A DNA stretch of 8,648 nt from Clostridia bacterium (GTDB taxonomy: Bacteria > Bacillota > Clostridia > Oscillospirales > QAMX01), in NCBI GenBank assembly GCA_017556885.1, contig JAFYLV010000122.1:1-8648 (forward strand), read 5' to 3'. Both the position numbers and the translations under genes were made by a program. A model generated the notes under the pieces. It ran no database searches, was not told the DNA's origin, and saw nothing but the letters and a program-made list of their open reading frames with translations. Of the stretch, positions 1 through 6,024 are shown one piece after another. The first letter of the stretch is position 1. Each line of letters starts with the position of its first letter.

Positions 1-1
1 A

Positions 2-1072
2 GCCGTGATGCGGCTTGCCGTCGGGCTGGCTTGTGCAGGTGTATTTGCCAAGCACGGAGATGGAATGATTGCAGCCGGTGCCGCTGCGGGGGTTGCGGCC
101 GGGGAGATCTGCGCGCTGGTGTGCTTGTTACCGATGCTTTTCCGACAATGTGTCCGCATCAAGCGTTCGGATATAAGTGTGTTTCCGGAACTTGCGCGAA
201 TTGCACTGCCGTTGACATTCGGCTCGGTTATACATACGGTTGTAAACATTGCCGATATACGTATTCTGCTTTCTTCGCTGCAGATATCCGGTCTTTCCGG
301 TTCTGCGGCGACCGAATTATACGGCATCTATTCCGGTTACTGCATGACGCTGTTTTCCTTTCCGCCGACACTCATTGCGGCGCTGACCGCGTCACTTTTA
401 CCGGCAGCAGCTGCACTGCATGCAGAGAAAAACAGGGAAGGGCTATCACGCCTTGCCGAGCGTGCTATGAAAACGGCTCTTTTTGTGGCAGCCCCTTGTA
501 CCGCGGGATTTTTGAGTATCCCGCGGGAGCTTTTATCGCTTCTGTTCCGCCGTTCCGGAGATGTGGCTATTGCAGCCCCGCTCCTTGCATCCATCGCTCC
601 CGGCATCATCTTTCTTGCCGTTTCTGCGGTCTGCCGAACGCTTCTGATTTCCAGCGGTAAGGCGGCGAAGTCGGTTGGATCTACTTTGTTTGCAGCTATC
701 ATTCGAATCGCCGTAACTGCGCTTGCTGCCCGTATACCCGGCATTGGGATTTTCGGTGCTGCGCTGGCATCCGGTGCTGCGCTTCTTGTGCAGGCGGTTG
801 TTGATCTTGTTACTCTGCGCCGTATGCAAATTGTATCCTTCAGGCTACGTGCGTTTATGCCGGCGATTCTTTTAAGTCTGCCTCTGGTTATCATTTCTCC
901 GTGTATGCTCCGGCTGCTGACGCCCTGTCTCGGTGCAGATAAAGCGACTGTCTTTGCAGTGCTTGTGTCGGCGGCAGTGTATCTGATATGTGGCACATTT
1001 TTCGGTTTTATTAACCCATCGGCACTTTTGACCCTGAAAACCCCCAAAATAGTGAAATGTAAAAAATGCTGA
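2..1072 (+). CDS. spoVB: SpoVB/MurJ-like flippase, 3' part (5' end outside window)
   Basis: Multi-membrane-span protein of the MVF/MOP flippase group, expected to move lipid-linked peptidoglycan precursors or other polyprenyl-linked sugars across the membrane. In sporulating Firmicutes SpoVB acts in cortex synthesis. The frame is open from the first complete codon of the window, so about 356 C-terminal residues are seen against about 520 for the family. Counting from the GTG at 5, hydrophobic stretches lie near 22-46, 62-90, 107-137, 157-175, 189-214, 226-243, 248-268, 283-304 and 314-337. The stretch LYGIYSGYCMTLFSFPPTLI (105-124), followed by a small-residue helix and LLPAAA, resembles the SpoVB motif in this position. 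Its place directly before mazG matches clostridial spoVB and B. subtilis yabM. Family assignment is strong; spoVB versus a yabM-type paralogue is less certain. Confidence 0.8.
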   Translation, partial: AVMRLAVGLACAGVFAKHGDGMIAAGAAAGVAAGEICALVCLLPMLFRQCVRIKRSDISVFPELARIALPLTFGSVIHTVVNIADIRILLSSLQISGLSGSAATELYGIYSGYCMTLFSFPPTLIAALTASLLPAAAALHAEKNREGLSRLAERAMKTALFVAAPCTAGFLSIPRELLSLLFRRSGDVAIAAPLLASIAPGIIFLAVSAVCRTLLISSGKAAKSVGSTLFAAIIRIAVTALAARIPGIGIFGAALASGAALLVQAVVDLVTLRRMQIVSFRLRAFMPAILLSLPLVIISPCMLRLLTPCLGADKATVFAVLVSAAVYLICGTFFGFINPSALLTLKTPKIVKCKKC

Positions 1073-1074
1073 TA

Positions 1075-1116
1075 ACAAGCCGATATTTTCCGTATTCAAC
1101 TTGAGAATCGGCTTGT
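1075..1116 (+). other. Stem-loop between spoVB and mazG
   Basis: A perfect 10-bp inverted repeat, ACAAGCCGAT at 1075-1084 and ATCGGCTTGT at 1107-1116, encloses a 22-nt loop just after the spoVB stop codon. There is no T-run behind it, so it is not a textbook intrinsic terminator on the plus strand. It could protect the spoVB 3' end or weaken read-through. A poor sigma-A-like pair (TTGAGA 1101-1106, ACTAAT 1124-1129, 17-nt spacer) overlaps its right arm and might serve mazG, but the match is weak. Confidence 0.45.
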
Positions 1117-1161
1117 AATAAATACTAATACATAAAAACCCCTTGCGAAAGGAAGAAAAAT

Positions 1162-1968
1162 ATGTTACAATTTACAAAAAAAGAGAAGTACGATTTTGCT
1201 GATTTGGTAAACATCATGGATATTCTCCGTTCTGAGGATGGTTGTCCTTGGGACCGTGAGCAGGATCATGCCTCGATCCGCAAGAACCTGATCGAGGAAA
1301 CCTATGAGGTTTGCGATTGCATCGATCGAGCCGATCTTCCCGGGATGTGTGAGGAACTCGGTGATCTCATGCTGCAGGTTGTATTTCATTCGAAGATCGC
1401 AAGTGACCACGGTGAGTTTGAACTGATCGATGTCACCGACGGTGTCTGCAAGAAGCTTATCCTTCGCCATCCCCATATCTTCGGTGACGTGCGCGCCGAC
1501 ACCTCGGAGGAGGTGCTGAAGAACTGGGATCAGATCAAGCGCGTAGAGAAAAATCAGAAAACCTATACAGATACGCTGGAACAGATTCCTTCATGTCTTC
1601 CCGGTCTTATGCGGGCAGAGAAGGTGCAGCGCAAGGCAGCCAAGGCGAACTTTGATTTTGCATCCGCCGACGAGGCATCCGCAAAGATCGGCGAGGAGCT
1701 GCAGGAACTTAAGGCCGCCGAGGGTACGGACCGTGCATCGGAGGAATTCGGAGATCTGCTTTTCTCGGTCGTAAATGTCGGCAGACTGATGGGACTCGAT
1801 TCGGAGGAGGCCATCACGGCTGCCACCAATAAATTTATTCGCCGCTTTGCCGCATTGGAAGGTCATCTGCTCGGTGAGGGCAGAAACATTGCCGACGTTC
1901 CCATGCAGGAGTTGGATACAATTTGGGAAAAAATTAAGATAAAGGAGCACCACCATGAACAAGACTGA
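1162..1968 (+). CDS. mazG: MazG nucleoside triphosphate pyrophosphohydrolase
   Basis: Cytosolic all-alpha NTP pyrophosphohydrolase that hydrolyses (d)NTPs to NMP and pyrophosphate, clearing aberrant nucleotides. The 268-residue protein has the classic two-domain MazG layout. The N-terminal domain has CPWDREQDH (28-36), EETYE (45-49), EELGDL (64-69) and RHPHIF (102-107). The second domain has EELQEL (178-183) and EEFGDLLF (194-201), which repeats the metal-binding EExxE / ExxD pattern. Length is normal for full-length MazG. The ATG is preceded by AAAGGAAG at 1148-1154. Its last 14 nt overlap the start of hup, implying translational coupling. In B. subtilis the equivalent gene is yabN, in the same neighbourhood, where it is fused to a methylase-like domain that is absent here. 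Confidence 0.95.
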   Translation: MLQFTKKEKYDFADLVNIMDILRSEDGCPWDREQDHASIRKNLIEETYEVCDCIDRADLPGMCEELGDLMLQVVFHSKIASDHGEFELIDVTDGVCKKLILRHPHIFGDVRADTSEEVLKNWDQIKRVEKNQKTYTDTLEQIPSCLPGLMRAEKVQRKAAKANFDFASADEASAKIGEELQELKAAEGTDRASEEFGDLLFSVVNVGRLMGLDSEEAITAATNKFIRRFAALEGHLLGEGRNIADVPMQELDTIWEKIKIKEHHHEQD

Positions 1969-2230
1969 ACTCATCGCAGAAGTCGCTGCAAAGACAGGCA
2001 TGACCAAAAAGGACACCGACAAGATCGTGGATGCCCTTCTCGACACGGTATGTGACACCCTTGCAAAGGGCGAGAAGGTTGCCCTCTCCGGCTTTGGTTC
2101 CTTTGATGTCCGTGTCCGTCCCGAACGTACGGGTAAAAATCCCCGCACCAAGAAGTCCATCGTGATTCCCGCCTCCAAGTCCCCCGTGTTTAAGGCGAGC
2201 AAGAACCTGAAGGACGCCATCGATAAATAA
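1955..2230 (+). CDS. hup: HU family DNA-binding protein
   Basis: Small basic nucleoid protein that binds and bends DNA without strong sequence preference, acting as a dimer. The 91 residues cover the whole HU fold: an N-terminal helical dimerisation part (MNKTELIAEVAAKTGMTKKD), the hallmark GFGSF turn (46-50), the DNA-grasping beta arm with RTGKNPRT (58-65) including the intercalating proline at 63, and a closing SPVFKASKNLKDAI segment. AAAGGAG at 1941-1947 lies 7 nt before the ATG. The start codon is inside the end of mazG (14-nt overlap), so the two are probably co-translated. A hup gene between mazG and the S4 gene is common in Clostridia and absent from the B. subtilis version of this locus. 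Confidence 0.96.
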   Translation: MNKTELIAEVAAKTGMTKKDTDKIVDALLDTVCDTLAKGEKVALSGFGSFDVRVRPERTGKNPRTKKSIVIPASKSPVFKASKNLKDAIDK

Positions 2231-2239
2231 GAGGAATTC

Positions 2240-2482
2240 ATGCGAATTGATAAATATCTAAAGGTCGCGCGTCTCATCAAGCGCCGCACGGTTGCGAATG
2301 AGGCCTGTGATAATGACCGCGTTATGGTTAACGGACGTCAGGTTAAGGCCTCTTATGCCGTTAAAGTCGGCGATATTATAGAGATCGGTTTTGGTGCAAG
2401 AACGCTGAAAGTTGAGGTCACTGCCGTGACCGAGCATGCCAATAAGGCGGATGCGTCCTCCCTTTACCGCGAAATTATTTAG
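2240..2482 (+). CDS. rqcP: RqcP-like S4 RNA-binding protein
   Basis: Eighty-residue stand-alone S4 domain protein, the counterpart of B. subtilis YabO/RqcP. In that system RqcP binds stalled 50S-peptidyl-tRNA complexes and works with RqcH in alanine tailing of stalled nascent chains. Visible S4 features are MRIDKYLKVARLIKRR (1-16), NEACDNDRVMVNG (20-32) and KASYAVKVGD (36-45), almost the complete fold, with no extra domain. It starts 9 nt after the hup stop, with AGAGG at 2230-2234 as ribosome binding site, and a strong terminator follows. Family membership is clear. The RqcP role rests on gene neighbourhood (mazG upstream, yabP downstream) and size; other short S4 proteins such as Hsp15 are similar in sequence. 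Confidence 0.9.
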   Translation: MRIDKYLKVARLIKRRTVANEACDNDRVMVNGRQVKASYAVKVGDIIEIGFGARTLKVEVTAVTEHANKADASSLYREII

Positions 2483-2490
2483 CTTTATAG

Positions 2491-2526
2491 GATCGGCAGC
2501 TTATACCGGAGCTGCCGATCATTTTT
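2491..2526 (+). terminator. Intrinsic terminator after rqcP
   Basis: A perfect 11-bp stem (GATCGGCAGCT at 2491-2501, AGCTGCCGATC at 2510-2520) with an 8-nt loop is followed by A and five T (2522-2526). It closes the mazG-hup-rqcP unit. Its 3' end also carries the -35 element proposed for yabP. Confidence 0.9.
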
Positions 2527-2547
2527 GTTACTGCCGAAGCATATAAT
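2519..2547 (+). promoter_or_regulatory. Probable sigma-E promoter of yabP-yabQ
   Basis: TCATTTT (2519-2525), a 14-nt spacer and CATATAAT (2540-2547) fit the B. subtilis sigma-E consensus KMATATT-N14/15-CATACAMT at 6 of 7 and 7 of 8 positions. In B. subtilis yabP and yabQ are known members of the mother-cell sigma-E regulon, so element, spacing and context agree. TATAAT within the -10 could also be read by sigma-A, but no sigma-A -35 lies at 17 nt. Confidence 0.7.
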
Positions 2548-2582
2548 TCTTTGAGATTATTCAGAAAAGGCGGTAATTGGGT

Positions 2583-2861
2583 TTGAAGGATGAATATAAG
2601 GCGGCATTGCCCCACAATCTGATCCTGGAGGGACGTGGAAATCTGTCTGTATCCGGTGTCGAGGGCATCGTTGCAAGTAATGAACGCGAGGTGCTGATGC
2701 ACACGGTCATGGGTGACCTTGTTGTGTTGGGAGAAGGCCTTCACATCGATGCATTGAGCGTCGAGACCGGAGATCTGCAACTGTCCGGGCGCGTGGATGC
2801 TCTGCAGTACAGAGAAAAGAGCAGTGCCCGAACCGGGCTTGCGGCTCGGCTTTTCGGCTGA
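2583..2861 (+). CDS. yabP: Sporulation protein YabP
   Basis: Small YabP/YqfC-family sporulation protein, made in the mother cell early in spore development. Its molecular role is not established. Family signature segments are LPHNLILEGRGNLSVSGVEG (near residues 9-28), LMHTVMGDLVVLGEGLHI and LSVETGDLQLSGRVDALQY, followed by a basic C-terminus ending RLFG. The start is TTG: AAGGCGG at 2567-2573 lies 9 nt before the TTG at 2583, giving 92 residues. A second TTG at 2577 would add two residues but leaves only 3 nt of spacing. No ATG or GTG suits the conserved region. The stop codon shares its last base with the yabQ start (TGATG). Confidence 0.88.
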   Translation: MKDEYKAALPHNLILEGRGNLSVSGVEGIVASNEREVLMHTVMGDLVVLGEGLHIDALSVETGDLQLSGRVDALQYREKSSARTGLAARLFG

Positions 2862-3469
2862 TGGGCATTTCGATCACAGGGCAGGGGCTTGCATTTCTGA
2901 TGTCCCTGCCGCTTGGCGCGGTGATGGCTTTTCTGTACGGAATTCTTCGCATTTGCAGATATATATCCGTTCGTAAGGTCAATACGGATCTGTGTGACTT
3001 TGTCTGTCTGTTTCTCTTTTTTATGTTGTATTTTGCCTTTCAGTTGTATGCATCCGATGGGGAATTGCGCCTTCATCTTTTGTCTGGGTGTGTAGGCGGT
3101 TTCTATCTTTGGCGGGTGCTGATCGGTGAAACTGCGGAGCGTTTTATCATTCGCTTTGTACGACGGATCCGAAGCATTTTTATTAAAATTAGATCGTTTG
3201 CTCTATTGCATTTTCAAAGACTGTGGGGTATAATTAATAAAAGTTTTTTTGTGTTGAAAATCAAGGAATTTTTGCAGAAAGGAAGCCGCGGAAATGGTCA
3301 AGCAAAATCCGAGAAGGAAGAAGATCGGGATTCTGCCGAAGCTCGTTCTCCTCGCGGTTTTCGTTTATACTCTTGTCGTTCTGATCAGCATGTACGGAAA
3401 GATCGACGATGCAAAGGCCGAAGTGGATCTTCTGCAGCAGCAGGTAGACCAGCAGAAGCAGCAGAATGA
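2861..3469 (+). CDS. yabQ: Spore cortex biosynthesis protein YabQ with unusual C-terminal overhang
   Basis: Integral membrane sporulation protein; in B. subtilis YabQ sits in membranes around the forespore and is needed for cortex formation. Hydrophobic helices lie near residues 8-28, 46-64 and 72-88. The family-typical FLYGILRICRYI (24-35) precedes the second helix and DGELR (66-70) follows it. A basic amphipathic stretch then runs to about residue 140. From residue 145 to the stop at 202 the frame is read through the 5' part of divIC in another phase. These 58 residues are low-complexity, basic and polar (RSPRGFRL, GSSAAAGRP) and look like out-of-frame translation. It has no ribosome binding site of its own, so it should be coupled to yabP through the one-base overlap. 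The N-terminal 140 residues are well supported; the tail is doubtful as functional sequence. Confidence 0.82.
   Translation: MGISITGQGLAFLMSLPLGAVMAFLYGILRICRYISVRKVNTDLCDFVCLFLFFMLYFAFQLYASDGELRLHLLSGCVGGFYLWRVLIGETAERFIIRFVRRIRSIFIKIRSFALLHFQRLWGIINKSFFVLKIKEFLQKGSRGNGQAKSEKEEDRDSAEARSPRGFRLYSCRSDQHVRKDRRCKGRSGSSAAAGRPAEAAE
3206..3234 (+). promoter_or_regulatory. Probable vegetative promoter of divIC inside yabQ
   Basis: A perfect -10 TATAAT (3229-3234) lies 17 nt after TTGCAT (3206-3211), which matches only the TTG of the sigma-A -35. It is about 60 nt upstream of the divIC ATG, inside yabQ coding sequence. It would let the division gene be expressed independently of the sporulation promoter in front of yabP. 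Confidence 0.55.
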
Positions 3470-3590
3470 TATCCTTGCGGCAAATGATGCCGGTTCGCTG
3501 ACGGACGAGATCATTGCGGATATCGTTCGTGACAAGCTTGGCTATGTTCTTCCCGGCGAACTTATTTTTAAGGACGAGGCAGCCAAATAG
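3294..3590 (+). CDS. divIC: Septum formation initiator DivIC/FtsB family
   Basis: Bitopic membrane protein of the division machinery, which pairs with FtsL and helps activate septal peptidoglycan synthesis. In 98 residues it shows a basic cytoplasmic N-terminus (1-16), one membrane helix (about 17-34), a Gln-rich extracytoplasmic coiled coil (about 36-62, QQQVDQQKQQ), then DIVRDKLGYVLPGELIF (77-92), the usual FtsB/DivIC closing motif. AGAAAGGAAG at 3276-3285 is a good ribosome binding site. Position after yabQ is the same as in B. subtilis. The first 176 nt overlap the yabQ frame in another phase, but this frame carries the conserved protein and is clearly real. Confidence 0.93.
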   Translation: MVKQNPRRKKIGILPKLVLLAVFVYTLVVLISMYGKIDDAKAEVDLLQQQVDQQKQQNDILAANDAGSLTDEIIADIVRDKLGYVLPGELIFKDEAAK

Positions 3591-3601
3591 TTTGTATATT
3601 T

Positions 3602-3634
3602 CAGACCGCGGTTTCGCGGTCTGTTTACATTTTT
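3602..3634 (+). terminator. Intrinsic terminator after divIC
   Basis: A perfect 9-bp stem, CAGACCGCG (3602-3610) with CGCGGTCTG (3615-3623) around GTTT, is followed by TTTACATTTTT. It sits 12 nt after the divIC stop and only about 20 nt before the next ATG, so the next gene either relies on read-through or has a promoter not obvious here. Confidence 0.85.
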
Positions 3635-3653
3635 GTGATAGGAACTGAGAAAG

Positions 3654-4496
3654 ATGCGAGAGATTGATTGCAGCCATATAACCGATACAGTTGCGGAGCT
3701 TTGTATCCGGGCTAACCTTTCCGTTGGTTCGGATGTAGAGGATGCCGTATACGCCGCGGGTGAGCAGGAGTCGTCTGCTGCCTGCCGGGCAGCGTTACAG
3801 GGAATTTGCGAAAACTTTCAATGTGCTAGAAATGCCGGCCTGCCCGTTTGTCAGGACACCGGAATGGTCGTCGTTTTCGCCGAGGTCGGACAGGACGTGC
3901 ATATCACCGGCGGTGCTTTTGAGTCAGCTGTTAATGCAGGTGTTGCTAAAGGTTATAAAGAAGGTTATCTTCGCTGTTCTGTTGTTGGCGACCCGATCTT
4001 TCGGCAGAATACCGGAGATAATACGCCAGCGGTTATCTATACCCGTATCGTACCGGGGGATAAGATCCGGCTTACGGTTGAGCCGAAAGGCTTTGGAAGC
4101 GAAAATATGAGCACTCTTCGAATGTTCACACCCGCTGCGACGGAGGAGGATATTATTGCCTTTGTCCGTGAGACGGCAGAAAAAGCAGGCTCAAATCCCT
4201 GCCCGCCCATGATCCTCGGTGTTGGTATCGGCGGAACTATGGATAAGGCAGCAGTCATGGCAAAGCATGCGCTGACCCGTTCGCTTGACTGCCGTAATGC
4301 GGATCCGCGTTATGCATCTCTTGAGGAGCGTATGCTCGCAGCGGTGAACTCCACAGGTATCGGAGCCCAGGGCTTTGGCGGTGATATAACAGCACTTTCC
4401 GTCCGTATCGAGAGTTATCCGACGCATATTGCCGGTCTTCCCGTAGCTGTTAACGTAGGCTGCTATGTTACCCGGCATGCCGAGACGGAAATTTAG
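3654..4496 (+). CDS. Class I fumarate hydratase / tartrate dehydratase alpha subunit
   Basis: Alpha half of an iron-sulphur (4Fe-4S) hydro-lyase that interconverts fumarate and malate, or dehydrates tartrate, in the cytosol. The 280 residues contain the conserved PVCQDTG (64-70), GDNTPAV (121-127), PKGFGSENMS (144-153) and GVGIGGTMDKAA (189-200). Cysteines 66, 183 and 270 have the spacing expected for the three cluster ligands. Length is normal for two-subunit enzymes, in which a separate beta subunit of about 180-200 residues completes the active site. No beta gene lies on either side here: divIC and its terminator precede it and hpf follows after 108 nt. Fumarase and tartrate dehydratase alpha subunits cannot be told apart by eye. 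A weak AGGA at 3640-3643 precedes the ATG. Confidence 0.9.
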   Translation: MREIDCSHITDTVAELCIRANLSVGSDVEDAVYAAGEQESSAACRAALQGICENFQCARNAGLPVCQDTGMVVVFAEVGQDVHITGGAFESAVNAGVAKGYKEGYLRCSVVGDPIFRQNTGDNTPAVIYTRIVPGDKIRLTVEPKGFGSENMSTLRMFTPAATEEDIIAFVRETAEKAGSNPCPPMILGVGIGGTMDKAAVMAKHALTRSLDCRNADPRYASLEERMLAAVNSTGIGAQGFGGDITALSVRIESYPTHIAGLPVAVNVGCYVTRHAETEI

Positions 4497-4527
4497 TGAA
4501 TAATTTGTGAAAATTACTAAAAGCCTA

Positions 4528-4556
4528 TGGTAAAATCTGTCACTCTGTTGTATAAT
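4528..4556 (+). promoter_or_regulatory. Candidate promoter of hpf
   Basis: A perfect TATAAT (4551-4556) lies 17 nt after TGGTAA (4528-4533), which matches the sigma-A -35 at only 3 of 6 positions. The placement, about 50 nt before the hpf ATG and after the fumarase stop, suits an independent hpf promoter. No sigma-B or sigma-H type element was recognised, although hpf is stress-controlled in Bacillus. Confidence 0.5.
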
Positions 4557-4604
4557 ATGTTCGGGGACACAGATCCCTAATACTCTGAAGGAAGTGACAA
4601 TCGA

Positions 4605-5135
4605 ATGAAGATCCAGTACCAGGAAAGAAAAGCCAGTGTCGATGGTGGATTCTACACACGCGCCGAACGGAAACTTGCCAAACTCGACCGCTATTTCAGT
4701 CACGATTCGGAGGCGGTCATCAAAATTGACCGGGTTCGGGAGGCATACAGTGTTGAGGTAACTGTTTCCTCCCAGAATATGTATTTCCGCGCAGAAGAGC
4801 GCTCGGAGAACAGTTACGCCGCGCTGGACGATGCGGTTGATGCCATTGAACGTCAGATCCGCAAGCACCGTACGAAACTCGGTAAGCGTATCCGCGAAAC
4901 TGCTTTTGATAAGACGATGATGGATCCGCAGGATGTTCTGCCCGTGGAGGATCCTCTCAAGATCGTTCGCACCAAGCATTTTGCGCTGAAGTCCATGACC
5001 GCGGAAGAGGCGGTGCTGCAGATGGACCTGCTCGGTCATAATTTTTATGCCTTCCGTAATGCGGAAGCTGGTGACATGGTCTGCATCGTTTATATGCGTG
5101 CGGACGGAAATTACGGACTGATTGAAACCGAATAA
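4605..5135 (+). CDS. hpf: Ribosome hibernation promoting factor, long form
   Basis: Binds the decoding centre region of the 30S subunit in stationary phase or stress and dimerises 70S ribosomes into inactive 100S particles. The N-terminal domain (about 1-100) is the beta-alpha-beta-beta-beta-alpha HPF/YfiA fold, starting MKIQYQERKASV and ending in a basic helix AIERQIRKHRTKLGKRIR (80-97). A linker at about 98-117 leads to the C-terminal dimerisation domain (about 118-176), with IVRTKHFALKSMTAEEAVLQ, HNFYAFRN and the end MRADGNYGLIE. At 176 residues it is a typical long HPF. AAGGAAG at 4588-4594 precedes the ATG. It is probably monocistronic, ended by the bidirectional terminator downstream. 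Confidence 0.96.
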   Translation: MKIQYQERKASVDGGFYTRAERKLAKLDRYFSHDSEAVIKIDRVREAYSVEVTVSSQNMYFRAEERSENSYAALDDAVDAIERQIRKHRTKLGKRIRETAFDKTMMDPQDVLPVEDPLKIVRTKHFALKSMTAEEAVLQMDLLGHNFYAFRNAEAGDMVCIVYMRADGNYGLIETE

Positions 5136-5149
5136 AATCACGGATAGAG

Positions 5150-5181
5150 AAAAGTGACGGTCGCGAGACCGTCACTTTTTT
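5150..5181. terminator. Bidirectional terminator between hpf and the ABC ATPase gene
   Basis: A perfect 13-bp stem (5150-5162 and 5167-5179, core GTGACGGTC/GACCGTCAC) has the tetraloop GCGA. A-rich and T-rich ends flank it on either side, so it can end transcription from hpf on the plus strand and from the convergent minus-strand gene. Confidence 0.9.
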
Positions 5182-5202
5182 CAGAATAACTGACCGGAAC
5201 GG

Positions 5203-5880
5203 TTATGCCGGAGTGATTCTGCCTGCAGATATGCGCAGAACGTGGTCCGCTTTTTCGGCTACGGACATATCATGCGTTATGAGCACGACCGTTGTTCCGT
5301 CGCTGCGGCATTTCAGCAGCAGATCGAGTATTTTCTCCGTAGCATCGGGATCCAGGTTTCCCGTCGGTTCATCGGCAAGCAGAAGCTTTGGACCTGTGAC
5401 CATGGCGCGGGCGATGGCAACCCGCTGCATCTGTCCGCCGGAGAGTTCCCCCGGCCGATGTTCGCTCCGTGCAGACAGCCCCACCCGTTGAAGCATTTCC
5501 CGAGAACGTGTATGGATCTCATCCCGGGACATGCCGCGGTAGAGCAGAGGTAAAGCTACGTTTTCTTCCGCGGTGAGGCGCGGTATCAGCTGAAAGTTTT
5601 GAAAAACAAAGCCTATATACTGTTTTCGAAGTTCGGATAATTCTTTCTGGGACAAATCCTTTGTGCGTATTCCGTTTAGTAGATATTCACCGGCGGTAGG
5701 TTTGTCAAGGCAGCCGAGAATATTCATAAGAGTGCTTTTTCCGGAGCCGGAGCTTCCTATAATTGCTGTGAGAGTACCTTTCGGCACAAAAAGATCTGTA
5801 CCGACGAGTGCATCTACCTCCCCGCAAATTCCTGAATATATTCTTGTAAGTCCTCGTGCTTCGATCATATACGGTTGCAA
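5203..5880 (-). CDS. ABC transporter ATP-binding protein, LolD/MacB type
   Basis: ATPase subunit of a type VII (MacB/LolCDE-like) ABC system, which drives conformational work by a membrane partner in peptide export, lipoprotein handling or antimicrobial resistance. All motifs are intact. With the TTG at 5880 as residue 1: Walker A GSSGSGKST (42-50), Q-loop Q94, LSGGQMQR (146-153), Walker B LLLADEP (166-172), GNLD (174-177) and switch H203. LNILGCLDKPT-like and QNFQLIPRLTAEEN stretches are typical of this subgroup. The start is chosen because GAGGTG (minus strand, 5892-5887) lies 6 nt before this TTG; the first in-frame ATG, at 5868, would be 18 nt away. The frame is open further upstream. No permease gene is adjacent: hpf converges on its 3' end and spoIVB diverges upstream, so the substrate is unknown. 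Confidence 0.9.
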   Translation of the reverse strand: MQPYMIEARGLTRIYSGICGEVDALVGTDLFVPKGTLTAIIGSSGSGKSTLMNILGCLDKPTAGEYLLNGIRTKDLSQKELSELRKQYIGFVFQNFQLIPRLTAEENVALPLLYRGMSRDEIHTRSREMLQRVGLSARSEHRPGELSGGQMQRVAIARAMVTGPKLLLADEPTGNLDPDATEKILDLLLKCRSDGTTVVLITHDMSVAEKADHVLRISAGRITPA

Positions 5881-5920
5881 ATCGATCACCTCAAAAGTTA
5901 TTCTTTCGTTTTGCGGATAT

Positions 5921-5974
5921 TGCATACAAAACAGAAATTGGCATGCATTTTAAAGCTTTCTTTGGCTTATACTG
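5921..5974 (+). promoter_or_regulatory. Candidate forespore-type promoter elements of spoIVB
   Basis: B. subtilis spoIVB is read by the forespore factors sigma-F and sigma-G. Two imperfect sigma-G-like pairs occur here: TGCATA (5921-5926) with CATTTTA (5946-5952) at a long 19-nt spacing, and GCATT (5945-5949) with TATACTG (5968-5974) at 18 nt. Neither is a full match, so one of them is only a plausible guess. The region is shared with the divergent ABC ATPase gene, whose promoter I could not place. Confidence 0.35.
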
Positions 5975-5978
5975 TGCA

Positions 5979-6012
5979 TGTCGGTCGGGATAGGAAAGAA
6001 AATTGGCCGACA
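5979..6012 (+). other. Leader hairpin next to the spoIVB ribosome binding site
   Basis: TGTCGGTC (5979-5986) can pair with GGCCGACA (6005-6012), giving 8 bp with one G-T pair and an 18-nt loop. The stem ends directly before the GGGAG ribosome binding site at 6013-6017. It could influence translation initiation, but there is no independent support. Confidence 0.3.
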
Positions 6013-6024
6013 GGGAGTGATGCC

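Noticed and set aside
31..660. Cys-rich plus-strand frame of 209 codons
   Set aside because: It is the shifted frame of the flippase gene; the Cys and Arg richness arises from reading hydrophobic codons out of phase.
4539..4598. Inverted repeat GTCACT/AGTGAC around the hpf promoter
   Set aside because: One arm lies upstream of the transcription start, so it cannot form an RNA hairpin, and 6-bp arms 48 nt apart are expected by chance.
4191..5141. Long open frame of 316 codons on the minus strand
   Set aside because: It lies antisense to the fumarase alpha end and hpf, both with full family motifs. It has no recognisable domain and reflects codon bias.
5875..6024. Longer N-terminus for SpoIVB from an upstream start
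   Set aside because: It would place 50 residues before the signal sequence, overlap the ABC ATPase start and lack a ribosome binding site, while GGGAG sits properly before the ATG at 6025.
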